DNA of 13,026 nt from Desulfobacteraceae bacterium (lineage in GTDB: Bacteria; Desulfobacterota; DSM-4660; Desulfatiglandales; HGW-15): NCBI GenBank assembly GCA_003819975.1, contig RPPU01000058.1, positions 1 to 13,026 of the forward strand, read 5' to 3'. This document shows positions 12,548 through 13,026 of the stretch, piece after piece. The notes beneath the pieces are model-generated. The model did not search any database and was not told the DNA's origin. It saw only the letters and a program-made list of their open reading frames with translations. Every line of letters begins with the position of its first letter. The first letter of the stretch is position 1. Made by a program: the position numbers and the translations under genes.

Positions 12548-13026
12548 ATGAAGTCATTAAAATTGATATTGGCGGCATTTTTGTTGTTCACGGCCATGGC
12601 TTTCGGCGAAGGCGGCAATTTTATTCTGCTCTCCAGCACGATCGGGCCGGTCGATGCGGGCGTCGTCGGCGCGCTGGAAGACGCTTTTGAAAAGGAAACC
12701 GGCATGCGCGTGCGGCACGTGGGTGCCGGCACGGGCGCGACCTTGGACATGGCCCGGGGCGGCCAGTTCGACCTGGTGTTGGTGCATGCCAAGGCGCTGG
12801 AAGAGAAGTTTGTGGCGGACGGCTTCGGCACGGAGCGGATCGATCTGATGTTCAACGATTTCGTGATTATGGGGCCCGCGGGCGACCCGGCCGGCATCAA
12901 AGGGCTGAAAACCGCGACTGAAGCGATGAAGAAGATTGCGGAAAAAAACATGCCGTTCATCAGCCGCGGCGACAACTCCGGCACGCATATTGCGGAGAAA
13001 GACCTCTGGGCCAAGGCCGGCATCAA
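12548..13026 (+). CDS. tupA: Tungstate ABC transporter substrate-binding protein, TupA type (5' part)
   Basis: The first 159 residues are visible before the window ends. A signal peptide occupies residues 1 to about 20 (hydrophobic core AAFLLFTAMAFG), so the mature protein is periplasmic. It then shows the pattern of TupA-like oxyanion-binding proteins: LLSSTIGPVDAG (27-38), where family members usually have a TTTS-type opening, VGAGTGATLDMARGG (58-72), VLVHAKALEEKFV (77-89), NDFVIMGPAGDPAGIKG (103-119) and the anion-binding stretch SRGDNSGTH (139-147). The ATG is supported by GGGAGG nine bases upstream. The cognate permease and ATPase genes (tupB, tupC) would be expected beyond the right edge. 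Tungstate is the family's usual ligand; molybdate cannot be excluded from sequence alone. Confidence 0.88.
   Translation, partial: MKSLKLILAAFLLFTAMAFGEGGNFILLSSTIGPVDAGVVGALEDAFEKETGMRVRHVGAGTGATLDMARGGQFDLVLVHAKALEEKFVADGFGTERIDLMFNDFVIMGPAGDPAGIKGLKTATEAMKKIAEKNMPFISRGDNSGTHIAEKDLWAKAGI

Overview
The window looks like chromosomal DNA from a Gram-negative, probably anaerobic bacterium, most likely of the Desulfobacterota (old Deltaproteobacteria). This is inferred from three things: tandem PilT-type ATPases followed by a zinc-ribbon protein, a tungstate-binding protein of TupA type, and soluble periplasmic binding proteins with Sec signals and no lipobox. No rRNA or tRNA gene is visible, so the lineage is a judgement from gene content.

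Left part (1-2530). A YkgJ-type cysteine-cluster protein runs leftward off the window edge. Then comes a rightward bicistron: a class II-like histone-deacetylase-family enzyme and a GNAT acetyltransferase with an unusual basic N-terminus. It is bracketed by two direct copies of a roughly 100-bp element with nearly perfect 19-bp inverted ends. The second copy supplies the stop codon of the acetyltransferase.

Middle part (2540-6560). A good sigma70-type promoter precedes pilT. After a structured 285-bp gap come a divergent second PilT/PilU-type ATPase and, 18 bp later, a protein with an N-terminal zinc ribbon and a C-terminal region that may be a degenerate receiver fold. The gap holds mutually exclusive hairpins over a possible 36-codon ORF, a long inverted repeat and recurring TCGATAA motifs. 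Together the three genes look like a type IV pilus retraction or regulation locus. A 99-residue protein of unknown function follows, with its own near-consensus promoter.

Right part (6579-12088, all leftward). This is a compact six-gene operon for a BtuCDF/FecBCDE-type importer. In transcription order it encodes binding protein 2, methyltransferase 2, binding protein 1, methyltransferase 1, permease and ATPase. The genes overlap or nearly touch. The binding-protein/methyltransferase pair is present twice, which points to tandem duplication of a two-gene unit. A methyltransferase paired with each periplasmic binding protein is the most unusual thing here, and the ligand is unknown (metal chelate, corrinoid or oxyanion). 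Across a 459-bp AT-rich divergent region with repeated motifs lies the start of a tupA-like tungstate-binding protein gene, which leaves the window on the right. The shared control region hints that both loci may deal with metal supply.
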